NCBI GenBank assembly: GCA_001399705.1
Contig: LJCR01000019.1
Location: 1 to 14,948, forward strand
DNA: 14,948 nt
Direction of reading: 5' to 3'
From: Kouleothrix aurantiaca
Lineage (GTDB): Bacteria; Chloroflexota; Chloroflexia; Chloroflexales; Roseiflexaceae
Position 1 is the first letter of the stretch. Every line of letters begins with the position of its first letter. This document shows positions 1 to 6,922 of the stretch, piece after piece. The notes beneath the pieces are model-generated. The model was not told the origin of the DNA, did not search any database, and saw only the letters and a list, made by a program, of their open reading frames with translations. The translations under genes and the position numbers were made by a program.

Positions 1-531
1 CCGCAGTCCAGTCGCTTCCGGATCGATGTGCTGGCCGCGCCGAAGACGCCGGCGCTAGGCAGCCCGGCCATCCCAAGTAAGAATCTTACGATCAAAGACA
101 CGCCTGATCCAGCGCATCTGACCTCCGATGGGCGGCCCGACCTGGATCTGTACCAGATGACGATCGCCGATGCAATTGCGGCGAAGAAGCCGTTCCTGCT
201 GGCATTCTCAACGCCTGGCTTCTGCGAGACGGCGGTCTGTGGCCCGAATCTGGAGGTGATCAAGAAGATCAAAGGCGAATTGAAGGGGCAGGTCAATTTC
301 ATCCACGTCGAGGTCTACCAGTATCCGTTTGGGGAGTCTGCGCAGCAGCAGAAGCGCGTGCCGGCTATGGAGGAATGGAAGCTGCAAACCGAGCCGTGGA
401 CGTTCCTGGTGGATGCACAGGGAATCATTCGAGCGAAGTACGAAGGCGGTATCACCTTGGCAGAAATGGAGCCGGCGCTGAAGCAGCTCGCCGCCGGCCA
501 GCCGATCCAGCCGGCATCTGCGGCGCCATAA
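1..531 (+). CDS. Thioredoxin-like domain protein, 5' end outside the window
   Basis: The frame is open from base 1 (PQSSRFRIDVLAAPK...), so the true start lies upstream; the GTG at 28 is only an internal codon. What remains is a linker followed by a thioredoxin-like fold: hydrophobic strand KPFLLAFSTPGF, then CETAVCGP, then a helix, a strand (VNFIHVEVY), the cis-Pro-like segment TEPWTFLVD and a final helix. The two cysteines are separated by four residues instead of the CxxC of classical thioredoxins, a spacing nearer to peroxiredoxin or Sco-type proteins. It ends in an Ala/Pro-rich tail and a TAA stop. The upstream FRIDV looks like the end of a beta domain. Downstream genes are copper-related, so a role in extracytoplasmic thiol or metal chemistry is plausible but inferred. 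The fold is fairly sure; the substrate is unknown. Confidence 0.8.
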   Translation, partial: PQSSRFRIDVLAAPKTPALGSPAIPSKNLTIKDTPDPAHLTSDGRPDLDLYQMTIADAIAAKKPFLLAFSTPGFCETAVCGPNLEVIKKIKGELKGQVNFIHVEVYQYPFGESAQQQKRVPAMEEWKLQTEPWTFLVDAQGIIRAKYEGGITLAEMEPALKQLAAGQPIQPASAAP

Positions 532-578
532 GCCGTTTCGCCATGCGGGAACGTGAGCGTTTGTTCATCTGTGGCGGC

Positions 579-607
579 TTGACTGATGGGCAGGCGTCGG
601 GTCTAAC
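579..607 (+). promoter_or_regulatory. Candidate sigma70-type promoter
   Basis: TTGACT (579-584, five of six matches to TTGACA) is followed after exactly 17 bp by TCTAAC (602-607, four of six matches to TATAAT). It lies between the thioredoxin-like gene and the small membrane protein gene, so it could start transcription of the copper cluster. No operator is evident. The call rests on pattern only. Confidence 0.35.
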
Positions 608-625
608 AGTTCCATACGATTGTGA

Positions 626-1141
626 GTGGATGCACGAGTGAATGCGGTTCGGACAAACCGATATTTTTGGTACGGCGCGGCGAAACGTGTACGCAGCTGG
701 TTCCGCCGGAATGCGTGGTATGCCGCGCTGCTCACTGTGCTCGGTATTGGGATGGCAGAGCCGCTGGGCTGCCTCCTCCATTGTCAATTCTGGCTCCCAG
801 CAGACCGTGCAAGCATCGGATTGCACATACACCAACATGGTGGATCTCTCATCCCTGCACTTTCTGAGCAGCACACTGACACTCCGTTAGGCCTCGGTGG
901 CGCATCAATCGTGACGACCGATACCTGCTTTGACCAGCTGGTGCAGTGTCGTTCATCGCACGTACCTGATCGTCCCTTCTGGGTGTCAGTCCATGAGCAT
1001 ATTGGAACCGTGGTTGCGCTGACACTGCTGGCGGTCGTGCTGCTGATCCAGCGTACCGCTGTTGCTTCACCTTCCCCGCCTACACTGTTGGCGATCCGCC
1101 CGCCCCTCCGTCCCCCAATAGCACTCGCGTTCTCGCGCTAA
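626..1141 (+). CDS. Small membrane protein, unrecognised family, copper cluster
   Basis: I do not recognise a named family. The predicted 171-residue product has a basic N-terminus (AAKRVRSWFRRNAW), a hydrophobic segment at about 31-58 that contains GMAEPLGCLLHCQFWLP with a CxxxC pair, a His-containing loop (IGLHIHQHGG), and a second hydrophobic segment at about 124-142 (IGTVVALTLLAVVLLI). It ends in a short Pro/Arg-rich tail (IRPPLRPPIALAF). Two membrane spans with Cys and His between them suit metal handling, but this is inference. The start is uncertain: GTG 626 and GTG 638 are both possible and neither has a strong ribosome binding site. The gene follows the thioredoxin-like gene by about 95 bp and precedes the CopC-CopD gene on the same strand. 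It could be a chance frame, but the membrane topology and lack of a competing gene favour a real one. Confidence 0.55.
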   Translation: MDARVNAVRTNRYFWYGAAKRVRSWFRRNAWYAALLTVLGIGMAEPLGCLLHCQFWLPADRASIGLHIHQHGGSLIPALSEQHTDTPLGLGGASIVTTDTCFDQLVQCRSSHVPDRPFWVSVHEHIGTVVALTLLAVVLLIQRTAVASPSPPTLLAIRPPLRPPIALAFSR

Positions 1142-1279
1142 CGTCATCGCTGCACGGCGAGCAAGGCCACGGCAATGCTCGTCTTGAATGCTCGCACGCC
1201 CACTGGCGAGATTGCGCTGCCGATAGATTGACCGTGTTGCGGCGCGCTGAATCGACCTGAACGCATTGTATCGAAAACC

Positions 1280-1305
1280 GGGACGCTGCTGGAGTGCGGC
1301 GTCCC
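1280..1305 (+). promoter_or_regulatory. Stem-loop in the leader of the CopC-CopD gene
   Basis: GGGACGC (1280-1286) and GCGTCCC (1299-1305) form a perfect 7-bp stem with a 12-base loop. It lies just upstream of the AAGAGGAA ribosome binding region of the next gene and has no T-tract. It could modulate translation or transcription of that gene. The rest of the 152-base gap (1142-1293) shows nothing else I can name. Confidence 0.35.
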
Positions 1306-1326
1306 ACCCCAAGAGGAACGATCCCG

Positions 1327-3057
1327 ATGAGGAATCGCGGGCGAGTATTCGCCATTGCGCTTATATTGGCGCTGATCTTCACGCGGCGCGTCGAAGCTCA
1401 TGCGACCCTGGTTCGATCCGAGCCTCCGGCTGGCGCGACCCTGGACGCCGCGCCGAAGGAGCTGGTTCTGGAGTTTAGCGAGGATCTCGATCCTGGGTTT
1501 AGCACGGTACAACTCTTGAACAGCAGCAACGCGGTCGTGAACCCCGGCCCAGGCGTGATCGATCCATCCCAACCGCGCATACTGCGGTTGGCGCTGGCAG
1601 ATCTGTCGAAGGGCGGCTACACCGCGATCGCGCGCGTGCGCTCGGTGGATGGGCATGTCACAGAGAGCAGTGTGCCGTTTGGGGTCGGGGTCGCCGTAAC
1701 CGCAACATCCCTGATTCCACCGGCGGGGGCGCCTGATCCGGCAACGTTGCCGCCGCCCCCACTGGACGCCGCGTCACGGTGGCTCACATTGTTGCTTGCG
1801 GCGGTCGCGTTCGGTGGTCTACCGTTCGGACTGCTGGTCTGGCGACCGGCATTTCGTGCAATGGAGCGCGAAAAAGTCGATCCGTCGACCGATGAAGCAG
1901 TCACGCGTGCCATCCGTCGTCTCATAGTGATTGGCGGCGCACTGTTCGTGCTGGCGAATCTGCTCTTTTTCATCGTGCAGGCGTCTGTCGCCGCAAATGT
2001 GCCATTCGCACAGGCGATCGGCACACCAGCGCTTCAGCTGTTGCGTGGGCGATCTGGGCTGCTCTGGCTAGCGCGCATTTCACTCGCGCTGCTGATCATG
2101 CTGATTAGTTGGCATGCTCCGCCGATCGGGCAGGGGACGGCGTGGCGCTGGTGGATCGCGCTGGTTCTCTCAAGCGTAGCGCTGCTGACCTTTAGCCTGA
2201 GCGGGCACAGCGCGGCGCTGCCGGACGGCGCCACGATTGCGGTGGCGCTGGACTGGCTGCACATCATGGCCATGGTCGCCTGGCTTGGCGGGCTGGTTCC
2301 GCTGTTCTGGGCGATTCTAATCGCGCGTGGCACATCAGAGCGTGTGCTGTCGCTTCGACCGATCATCCCACGCTTCTCGCGGCTCGCAATGATCTGCGTA
2401 GCGGTTCTGGCGCTGACTGGCGTGTACAGCTACCTCCAGCAGATCAATAACCTTGATCTGCTGGAGGCGACCACCTATGGGCGGGCGTTTGGGCTCAAGC
2501 TCGGCCTCTCCGGGTTGCTGCTGGTGCTTGGCGCCATCAATATGTTCTACCTCTCGCCCAGGTTGCGCGCGAGGGGCAACCACCTGGCGCGTGCATTTGG
2601 GCGAAGCGTGCGCCTGGAGCTGGTCGCCGGCGCGCTACTGCTCCTCGCGGTCGGTGTCATGACCAGCGTGGCACCAGCCAAAACCGCATGGGAAGAGCAT
2701 GAGCGGCAAGGTCTGGCGCAATCCGCAACCGTGGAGAACGTGGATCTGGTGCTGCGGGTAGCGCCGGCACAGATCGGCGATAACGAGTTCGCCGTGGACG
2801 TGAGTGACAAACGACCGGACGCGGCGGGTCGCCCAGCCAAGGTGCTCTTGCGCTTCGATATGCAAGGAATGCAGATGCAACCGCTACAAATCGAGGCGCA
2901 GACGGCTGATACGCAGCGCTATACGGCCCGTGGCAGCTATACCTCCATGGGCGGGCGGTGGCATATTGAGGTGGTACTGCGACGCGCAGGATTCCAGGAT
3001 GTCCGGCATACCTTTGAGATGGATATAGTGCGAGCCGCAACAGTGGCTTCACAATAA
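1327..3057 (+). CDS. CopC-CopD fusion copper protein with C-terminal YtkA-like domain
   Basis: The 576-residue protein has three parts. Residues 1-24 are a signal peptide ending VEA, so the mature protein would begin at His25 (HATLVRSEPPAG), the usual first Cu(II) ligand of CopC. The CopC domain runs to about 122 and contains VDGH (Asp108, His110), the second ligand pair. Residues about 150-450 form a CopD-type membrane domain with about eight helices, including SGHSA (His294) and DWLHIMAMVAWLGGL (His312), the conserved CopD histidines. Residues about 465-570 are extracytoplasmic, with a Met-rich DMQGMQMQP and SYTSMGGRW, as in YtkA-like domains. The arrangement resembles Bacillus YcnJ, a copper importer. 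ATG 1327 is preferred over GTG 1294 because GAGGAA (1312-1317) precedes it at normal spacing. Copper uptake or homeostasis at the membrane is inferred from the family. The CopC and CopD calls are firm. Confidence 0.93.
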   Translation: MRNRGRVFAIALILALIFTRRVEAHATLVRSEPPAGATLDAAPKELVLEFSEDLDPGFSTVQLLNSSNAVVNPGPGVIDPSQPRILRLALADLSKGGYTAIARVRSVDGHVTESSVPFGVGVAVTATSLIPPAGAPDPATLPPPPLDAASRWLTLLLAAVAFGGLPFGLLVWRPAFRAMEREKVDPSTDEAVTRAIRRLIVIGGALFVLANLLFFIVQASVAANVPFAQAIGTPALQLLRGRSGLLWLARISLALLIMLISWHAPPIGQGTAWRWWIALVLSSVALLTFSLSGHSAALPDGATIAVALDWLHIMAMVAWLGGLVPLFWAILIARGTSERVLSLRPIIPRFSRLAMICVAVLALTGVYSYLQQINNLDLLEATTYGRAFGLKLGLSGLLLVLGAINMFYLSPRLRARGNHLARAFGRSVRLELVAGALLLLAVGVMTSVAPAKTAWEEHERQGLAQSATVENVDLVLRVAPAQIGDNEFAVDVSDKRPDAAGRPAKVLLRFDMQGMQMQPLQIEAQTADTQRYTARGSYTSMGGRWHIEVVLRRAGFQDVRHTFEMDIVRAATVASQ

Positions 3058-3119
3058 CATCAGGACTACGACGCGGCCGTGCTCGAGCCGCGCCTCTGAA
3101 TAAGAAGGAATACACCGTC

Positions 3120-3764
3120 ATGAATCGACGAACCGTTTTCGGCATAATCATCGTGCTTGCGCTGAGCCTGGGATGGCTCGGCACTGCCCTCGCACATGCA
3201 GAGCTGGTTTCATCCGACCCAGCCGCTGGCACGAAGCTCACCAAAGCGCCCGCGAAAGTGACACTCATATTCAGCGAAGAGATCGATGACCAGGGCAGTA
3301 GCTTTACCGTAACCGATGCGAAGAAGGCAACGGTCGGGACGGGCAAGCTTGATCTGAATGATCTCGATCATAAGACCCTGACCGGAACACTCAATGCTGG
3401 TCTCGGAGACGGCGTCTATACCGTCGCGTGGGATGTACTGACCTCCGACGACGAAGCCGAGGAGAGCGGCACATTCACCTTTGGGGTGAACGCGGATCCG
3501 GGTGCCCAACCCACGGCGGTGCCGGAGGAGGAGGCGACTGCCGTCCCAACTACCGCAGCAACGCCAGCGCCGACGACACGACCGACAACGGCCGCAGCCG
3601 GCGCGGCGCAGCCCACAGCCACGCCGTCCACCGGGGCCGGCCCGGCCACATTGCCAACCACTGGTGATACAGGGGCGGATTGGAGCGCATATCTGCTCAT
3701 GATCGCCATTCTCTTTGTTGCCGGTGGTATTGCGCTGTGGCGCAGCAAACGGAGCGCACGCTAG
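3120..3764 (+). CDS. copC: CopC-like protein with Pro/Thr linker and C-terminal anchor
   Basis: The 214-residue protein begins with a signal peptide ending ALA, so His26 (HAELVSSDPAAG) would be the mature N-terminus, as in CopC. The CopC-like beta domain runs to about residue 123. The second ligand motif of CopC (DGH) is replaced by SDDEAEESG at about 109-117, so normal Cu(II) binding is doubtful. Residues 124-177 are a low-complexity Pro/Thr/Ala linker. LPTTG (178-182), a hydrophobic segment (about 188-207) and a basic tail (RSKRSAR) follow, which is the layout of a sortase sorting signal; a plain membrane anchor is the alternative, and no sortase gene is in the window. AAGAAGG (about 3102-3108) serves as ribosome binding site. 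It lies 62 bp after the CopC-CopD gene and is probably co-transcribed. Confidence 0.85.
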   Translation: MNRRTVFGIIIVLALSLGWLGTALAHAELVSSDPAAGTKLTKAPAKVTLIFSEEIDDQGSSFTVTDAKKATVGTGKLDLNDLDHKTLTGTLNAGLGDGVYTVAWDVLTSDDEAEESGTFTFGVNADPGAQPTAVPEEEATAVPTTAATPAPTTRPTTAAAGAAQPTATPSTGAGPATLPTTGDTGADWSAYLLMIAILFVAGGIALWRSKRSAR

Positions 3765-3771
3765 GAGAGAT

Positions 3772-3809
3772 GGGCGGCAAGGTGTGTGGTTAGGTACATC
3801 TTGCCGCCC
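3772..3809 (+). terminator. Strong stem-loop after the copC-like gene
   Basis: GGGCGGCAAG (3772-3781) and CTTGCCGCCC (3800-3809) pair perfectly over 10 bp with an 18-base loop, starting 8 bases after the TAG stop. There is no T-tract, so it may be an RNA-stabilising hairpin or a non-canonical terminator for the upstream copper genes. Confidence 0.5.
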
Positions 3810-3911
3810 GCTCGACGGCACTGCACATCCGCCTGAATGGTTATCTCAAGCCTGGTGTGCGCATCAGAGCCGCGCACGATTCCCTGTTACGTGTATTCAT
3901 ACGAGCTCTGT

Positions 3912-3931
3912 TTTGATACCCAGATATCAAA
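3912..3931 (+). promoter_or_regulatory. Inverted repeat upstream of the Sco gene, possible operator
   Basis: TTTGATA (3912-3918) and TATCAAA (3925-3931) are perfect 7-bp inverted halves around a 6-base spacer. TTGATA inside it could act as a -35 element, but I see no good -10 box at 17 bp. The AT-rich dyad stands out from its surroundings. The rest of the 292-base gap (3765-4056) holds no gene I can support. Confidence 0.35.
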
Positions 3932-4056
3932 TGCATCATACAGAAATCACTATGTTGCCAAGCTCTATGGAGTCAGCAGGGCCTCGCCTGCGGGCCAAGT
4001 AAAGCGGCAGTACAGTGCCTCATAATGTTGGCGGAGAAGCGATCAAAACGATCACG

Positions 4057-4647
4057 ATGACTTTTCCACGGCACCTGCGCGTTTTAACGCTGCTACTTGC
4101 GATCGTGCTGGGCGCTTGTGGTGCTCCCTACGCATTTCATGGCACGGTGCTTGAACCGCTGAGCCAGGCACCGGATTTCACGCTCACCGATCAGAACGGC
4201 CAGCCATTTCGCCTGAGCGATCAGCGTGGCAAGGTGATACTGATGTTTTTTGGCTTCACTTCGTGTCCAGATGTCTGCCCAACCACGCTTGGTGATCTCA
4301 AAGTCGTGCGCAACAGACTCGGTGCGGATGCAGACAAGACACAAGTTGTCATGGTCACGGTTGATCCAGCGCGAGATACCCACGAACAATTGCAGACCTA
4401 TATGGCGAAATTTGATCCGAGTTTCTTGGGTCTACGCGGGTCACAGGAGGAATTAAAGGCGATCTACCGCGCGTATGGCGTCACAGCCATACGGCGTGAG
4501 TTGACGTCTGATCTTTCGGTCGATCACTCTTCCTACATCTATGTCATCGACCAAAGTGGTCGCTGGCGGTTGCTCTTACGCTATGGCACGCCAATTGAGG
4601 ATGTCGCCAGCGATATCCGGTATCTTGTGCGCAACGAAGGCATCTAG
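4057..4647 (+). CDS. Sco1/SenC/PrrC-family copper chaperone lipoprotein
   Basis: The 196-residue protein starts with a lipoprotein signal (hydrophobic TLLLAIVLGAC, lipobox Cys21), so it is probably anchored to the outer face of the membrane. The thioredoxin-like domain contains APDFTLTDQNGQPF, then FFGFTSCPDVCPTTL with the copper-binding Cys70 and Cys74 (CxxxC), the VTVDPARDT strand and VDHSSYIYVID with His157. These are the three copper ligands of Sco proteins. The known family role is delivery of copper to the CuA site of cytochrome c oxidase, or thiol reduction there. ATG 4057 was chosen because it gives a compact signal peptide; a GTG at 4015 would add 14 residues, and neither has a clear ribosome binding site. 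It is followed 30 bp later by the L,D-transpeptidase gene. Confidence 0.93.
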   Translation: MTFPRHLRVLTLLLAIVLGACGAPYAFHGTVLEPLSQAPDFTLTDQNGQPFRLSDQRGKVILMFFGFTSCPDVCPTTLGDLKVVRNRLGADADKTQVVMVTVDPARDTHEQLQTYMAKFDPSFLGLRGSQEELKAIYRAYGVTAIRRELTSDLSVDHSSYIYVIDQSGRWRLLLRYGTPIEDVASDIRYLVRNEGI

Positions 4648-4665
4648 TACATCTCAGCGTACTGC

Positions 4666-4674
4666 AAGGAGGGG
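4666..4674 (+). promoter_or_regulatory. Ribosome binding site of the L,D-transpeptidase gene
   Basis: AAGGAGGGG ends three bases before ATG 4678. Though close, it is the strongest Shine-Dalgarno match in the + strand cluster and it fixes this start. Confidence 0.6.
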
Positions 4675-4677
4675 AAA

Positions 4678-5892
4678 ATGTATCGCCGCACTCGCTGTTG
4701 GCCAACTGCCTTCTCTATTGCTGTTGTACTATCAATTATCCCCATCATATGGATACGTGAGGTGGCGGCACAGCCCAGTGCTTCCGACTTCACGCGTACA
4801 TACTTGCCTCGGGAAGCGGCCGGCCAAGGAACTGACGTGCAGGCAGCCAACATCGTCGAGATCGTATCGACCGCCTTGGGGCCGCTGGATCCAAGCCGGT
4901 TGCCCAAGGCGCAGACGCTCTTTTTTCCGCAGACGGGACACCACCTTAGTAATCGCGCGGGTTTTTTGGACTTCTGGCGCGGTAATGGTCAGATGCTAAT
5001 CTTTGGCTACCCAATTACAGAAGAGATCATTGAAGATAGGCGGATTGTGCAGTACTTCGAGCGCGCACGTTTTGAGTACCATCCTGACCTGGCCAGCGGA
5101 AAGGCGCAAGTCCGGATTGGGCTACTTGGGCGCGAGCTGATCGCCGACCGTCAGTTACCTGTAGTGCCCGATCCGCAGAATGGGTCGCGCTACTTTCCTG
5201 AAACCGGGCACACGCTCACAGGCGAGTTTCGGGCCTACTGGGAGCGCCGAGGCGGTCTGGAGATCTTCGGCTATCCGATCAGTGAAGAACTGAACGAGGA
5301 TGGCATGGTTGTTCAGTACTTTGAGCGCACGCGCCTTGAGTATAACCCTAATGACATGGGCGCATTCTATCGCGGCATGGAGGCGTTCAATGGAATACAG
5401 TTGCACACGCTCCATGAAGTCGTGGTGAGCGACCTGGGAAGACGAGCGGCAGCAGCGCGTGGGATTCGGATGGCCCCAGTAACGCAGTTGATCGGTGCTC
5501 GCGTGTGGTCGCCCTCGCTTTGGGCACGCCGCATTGAGGTTAGTCTGGCGGAACAGTGGCTGACCGCATACGAAGATAATCTCGCTGTCTACCGTGCGCC
5601 GGTTGCGACTGGGCGTGACGGTTTCAACACACCGACCGGCAGCTTCGCGATCTATATGAAATTACCAGTACAGACGATGACCGGCGACGCGAGCGGGGAA
5701 AGTTGGTACGTACCCGATGTTCCGTGGGTGCAATATGTTGTCGGTGGGGTCGCGCTGCATGGTACATACTGGCACGACAAATTCGGCACGGGTTACCGGC
5801 TTTCCCATGGCTGCATCAACCTTGGCATGGACGATGCTGAGTGGTTATATAGTTGGGCCGACATCGGTACGCCGGTGGCAATTGGCAACTGA
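4678..5892 (+). CDS. L,D-transpeptidase (YkuD domain) with two FGYP repeats
   Basis: The 404-residue protein has an N-terminal hydrophobic segment (about 11-26, AFSIAVVLSIIPIIWI) that acts as a signal or anchor. Two related repeats follow, at about 83-135 and 173-223. Each runs FPxTGHxL, then FW/YW, then FGYPI(T/S)EE, then VQYFER(A/T)R(F/L)EY, and may be a wall-binding module similar to LGFP repeats. The YkuD domain covers about 285-402 with His361 (ALHGTYW), then SHGCINLG with His377 and catalytic Cys379. The known reaction is a 3-3 cross-link in peptidoglycan or attachment of proteins to the wall, via a Cys acyl-enzyme. It follows the Sco gene closely and may be co-transcribed with it. Family and catalytic residues are clear; the target is not. 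Confidence 0.92.
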   Translation: MYRRTRCWPTAFSIAVVLSIIPIIWIREVAAQPSASDFTRTYLPREAAGQGTDVQAANIVEIVSTALGPLDPSRLPKAQTLFFPQTGHHLSNRAGFLDFWRGNGQMLIFGYPITEEIIEDRRIVQYFERARFEYHPDLASGKAQVRIGLLGRELIADRQLPVVPDPQNGSRYFPETGHTLTGEFRAYWERRGGLEIFGYPISEELNEDGMVVQYFERTRLEYNPNDMGAFYRGMEAFNGIQLHTLHEVVVSDLGRRAAAARGIRMAPVTQLIGARVWSPSLWARRIEVSLAEQWLTAYEDNLAVYRAPVATGRDGFNTPTGSFAIYMKLPVQTMTGDASGESWYVPDVPWVQYVVGGVALHGTYWHDKFGTGYRLSHGCINLGMDDAEWLYSWADIGTPVAIGN

Positions 5893-5916
5893 TCGGCGAC
5901 AAGATTGACATGCGCG

Positions 5917-6186
5917 CTATCGGCCAGCCCAATCTAGCCCACCGTGATCACCGTGGGCGTCGACCTTCCGCAGGTTGCTACCATCCGCTTTCATCAGATA
6001 GATCCCGTTTGCACCCATGAGCGCAATGGTGGTGCCATCTGGTGAAAACACCGCCATGGGCGTATCTTCGTTGATTTTCGTGAGGCGACGCAGACTGGTT
6101 CCATCGCTATTCACGATCCACAGATCTGCAGTCGCGCCGTGCGCTTCCGCCGTTGCTGGCGCGAAGAGCCTCAGCAACTGATCGAG
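5917..6186 (-). pseudogene. C-terminal fragment of a TolB/PD40-like beta-propeller protein
   Basis: On the minus strand, about 90 residues ending at TAG (5917-5919) read LFAPATAEAHG, DLWIVNSDGTSLRRLT, MAVFSPDGTTIAL, NGIYLMKADGSNLRKV and HGGLDWAGR. These are typical beta-propeller blades of the TolB/PD40 type (W.VNxDGxxLRRLT, FSPDGxxIA). Such proteins normally have several hundred residues; here only about two blades remain. The frame stays open to 6795, but upstream of roughly 6186-6222 it is the antisense of the transglycosylase-like remnant, so the original 5' part is gone. It faces the L,D-transpeptidase gene, 24 bp apart. The fragment is clear; the exact break point is estimated. Confidence 0.75.
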
Positions 6187-6237
6187 CGGTGATGGGGTAC
6201 GTTGCGCGATCGGATACCCCTCTGGCCCCATGGCTGG

Positions 6238-6750
6238 CCCGCCGACTGCTTCATCGCGCCGGATATGCCATCCGACGAGGCGGCGCGGCGAACAGTGTTG
6301 ACACTGGCCAACGCGCGCTATGCGCTGCGTCAGCGAGGGAAACATTTCCCCCAGTTGTGCCTGTTCGGCGTGGTCCAGGCGCAGAACCCGCAGGGCGCGG
6401 CCGCGTGCGCCCGCGCGCTTGTTGCGATGCGCGATGACGGCGGCCGCGGCTTCGATGGGCTGGCGATCGGCGGGCTTGTCCCGCACGCGCGCGATCTCGA
6501 CTACGCGTCCCGTGTCGTGGCGGCCGTACGAGCGGAGGCGCCCGGACTCCCGATTCATGTCTTCGGCATCGGCCAGCCCGAATCGATCCGCCGGCTCGTC
6601 GCCGCGGGAGCCACATCCAGCGACAGCTCGGCGTACGCCCGCGACGCGGTGCGCGGCCGGAGCTGGCGCCAGCCGGAGGCGTCGATCGAAGACCCCACCC
6701 TCGGCGAGACGCTCGTGTTCGCGCTCGAACACCTTGATAGCCTCTGCTGA
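6238..6750 (+). pseudogene. Remnant of a tRNA-guanine-transglycosylase-like gene
   Basis: A frame without stops reads FIAPDMPSDEAAR, LFGVVQAQNP, FDGLAIGGLVPHARD, LPIHVFGIGQPESI and AAGATSSDSSAYAR. This order matches the TGT fold: the base-recognition Asp, the GVVQ Gln, the IGGL loop and the nucleophilic Asp in the DSS segment. The N-terminal third with the DSGxFQ motif is missing, and the zinc-binding Cys/His cluster of true queuine TGTs is absent from the C-terminus (ends LEHLDSLC), which leans towards DpdA-like DNA-modification or other non-zinc paralogues. No proper start exists: an in-frame TGA lies at 6190-6192 and only TTG 6202 follows. The segment is much richer in GC than its flanks, which suggests a separate origin. 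I call it a remnant, not a working gene. Confidence 0.65.
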
Positions 6751-6751
6751 T

Positions 6752-6813
6752 GGTGCGAAGGTCTTCCTGCCTGATGCGAAGATCTTTCTGCCCAATGCGA
6801 AGACCTTCGGGTC
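6752..6813. repeat. 21-bp tandem repeat, nearly three copies
   Basis: Units start at 6752, 6773 and 6794. The first two run 21 bases; the third diverges after 15. All contain (G/A)(G/A)TGCGAAG, and the cores GAAGGTCTTC, GAAGATCTTT and GAAGACCTTC are self-complementary or nearly so; the first and third are reverse complements of each other. In the + frame they encode a 7-residue repeat (AKVFLPD, AKIFLPN, AKTFGSS). It lies directly after the transglycosylase-like remnant. The following 109 bases (6814-6922) hold nothing I can name. Confidence 0.7.
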
Positions 6814-6922
6814 AAGCCGAGATATATGTTAAAATGGGCGACGAACGATATAGTGTAACAAATGCGTTTGATCGCCACTCTGTTGCTTGTAACTTGAAGT
6901 GCTCACCTGTCGTTTACACTCC

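Noticed and set aside
452..874. 140-codon minus-strand frame
   Set aside because: Overlaps the end of the thioredoxin-like gene and the start of the membrane protein gene and shows no domain or good start.
2657..3346. 229-codon open frame on the - strand
   Set aside because: It spans the 3' end of the CopC-CopD gene and the start of the copC-like gene in antisense, with no recognisable domain.
5917..6795. Single 292-residue minus-strand protein
   Set aside because: Only the C-terminal part is protein-like; the rest is the complement of a transglycosylase-like sequence on the + strand.
6752..6813. Possible CRISPR array
   Set aside because: The units are contiguous 21-bp tandem repeats without spacers, and no cas gene is nearby.
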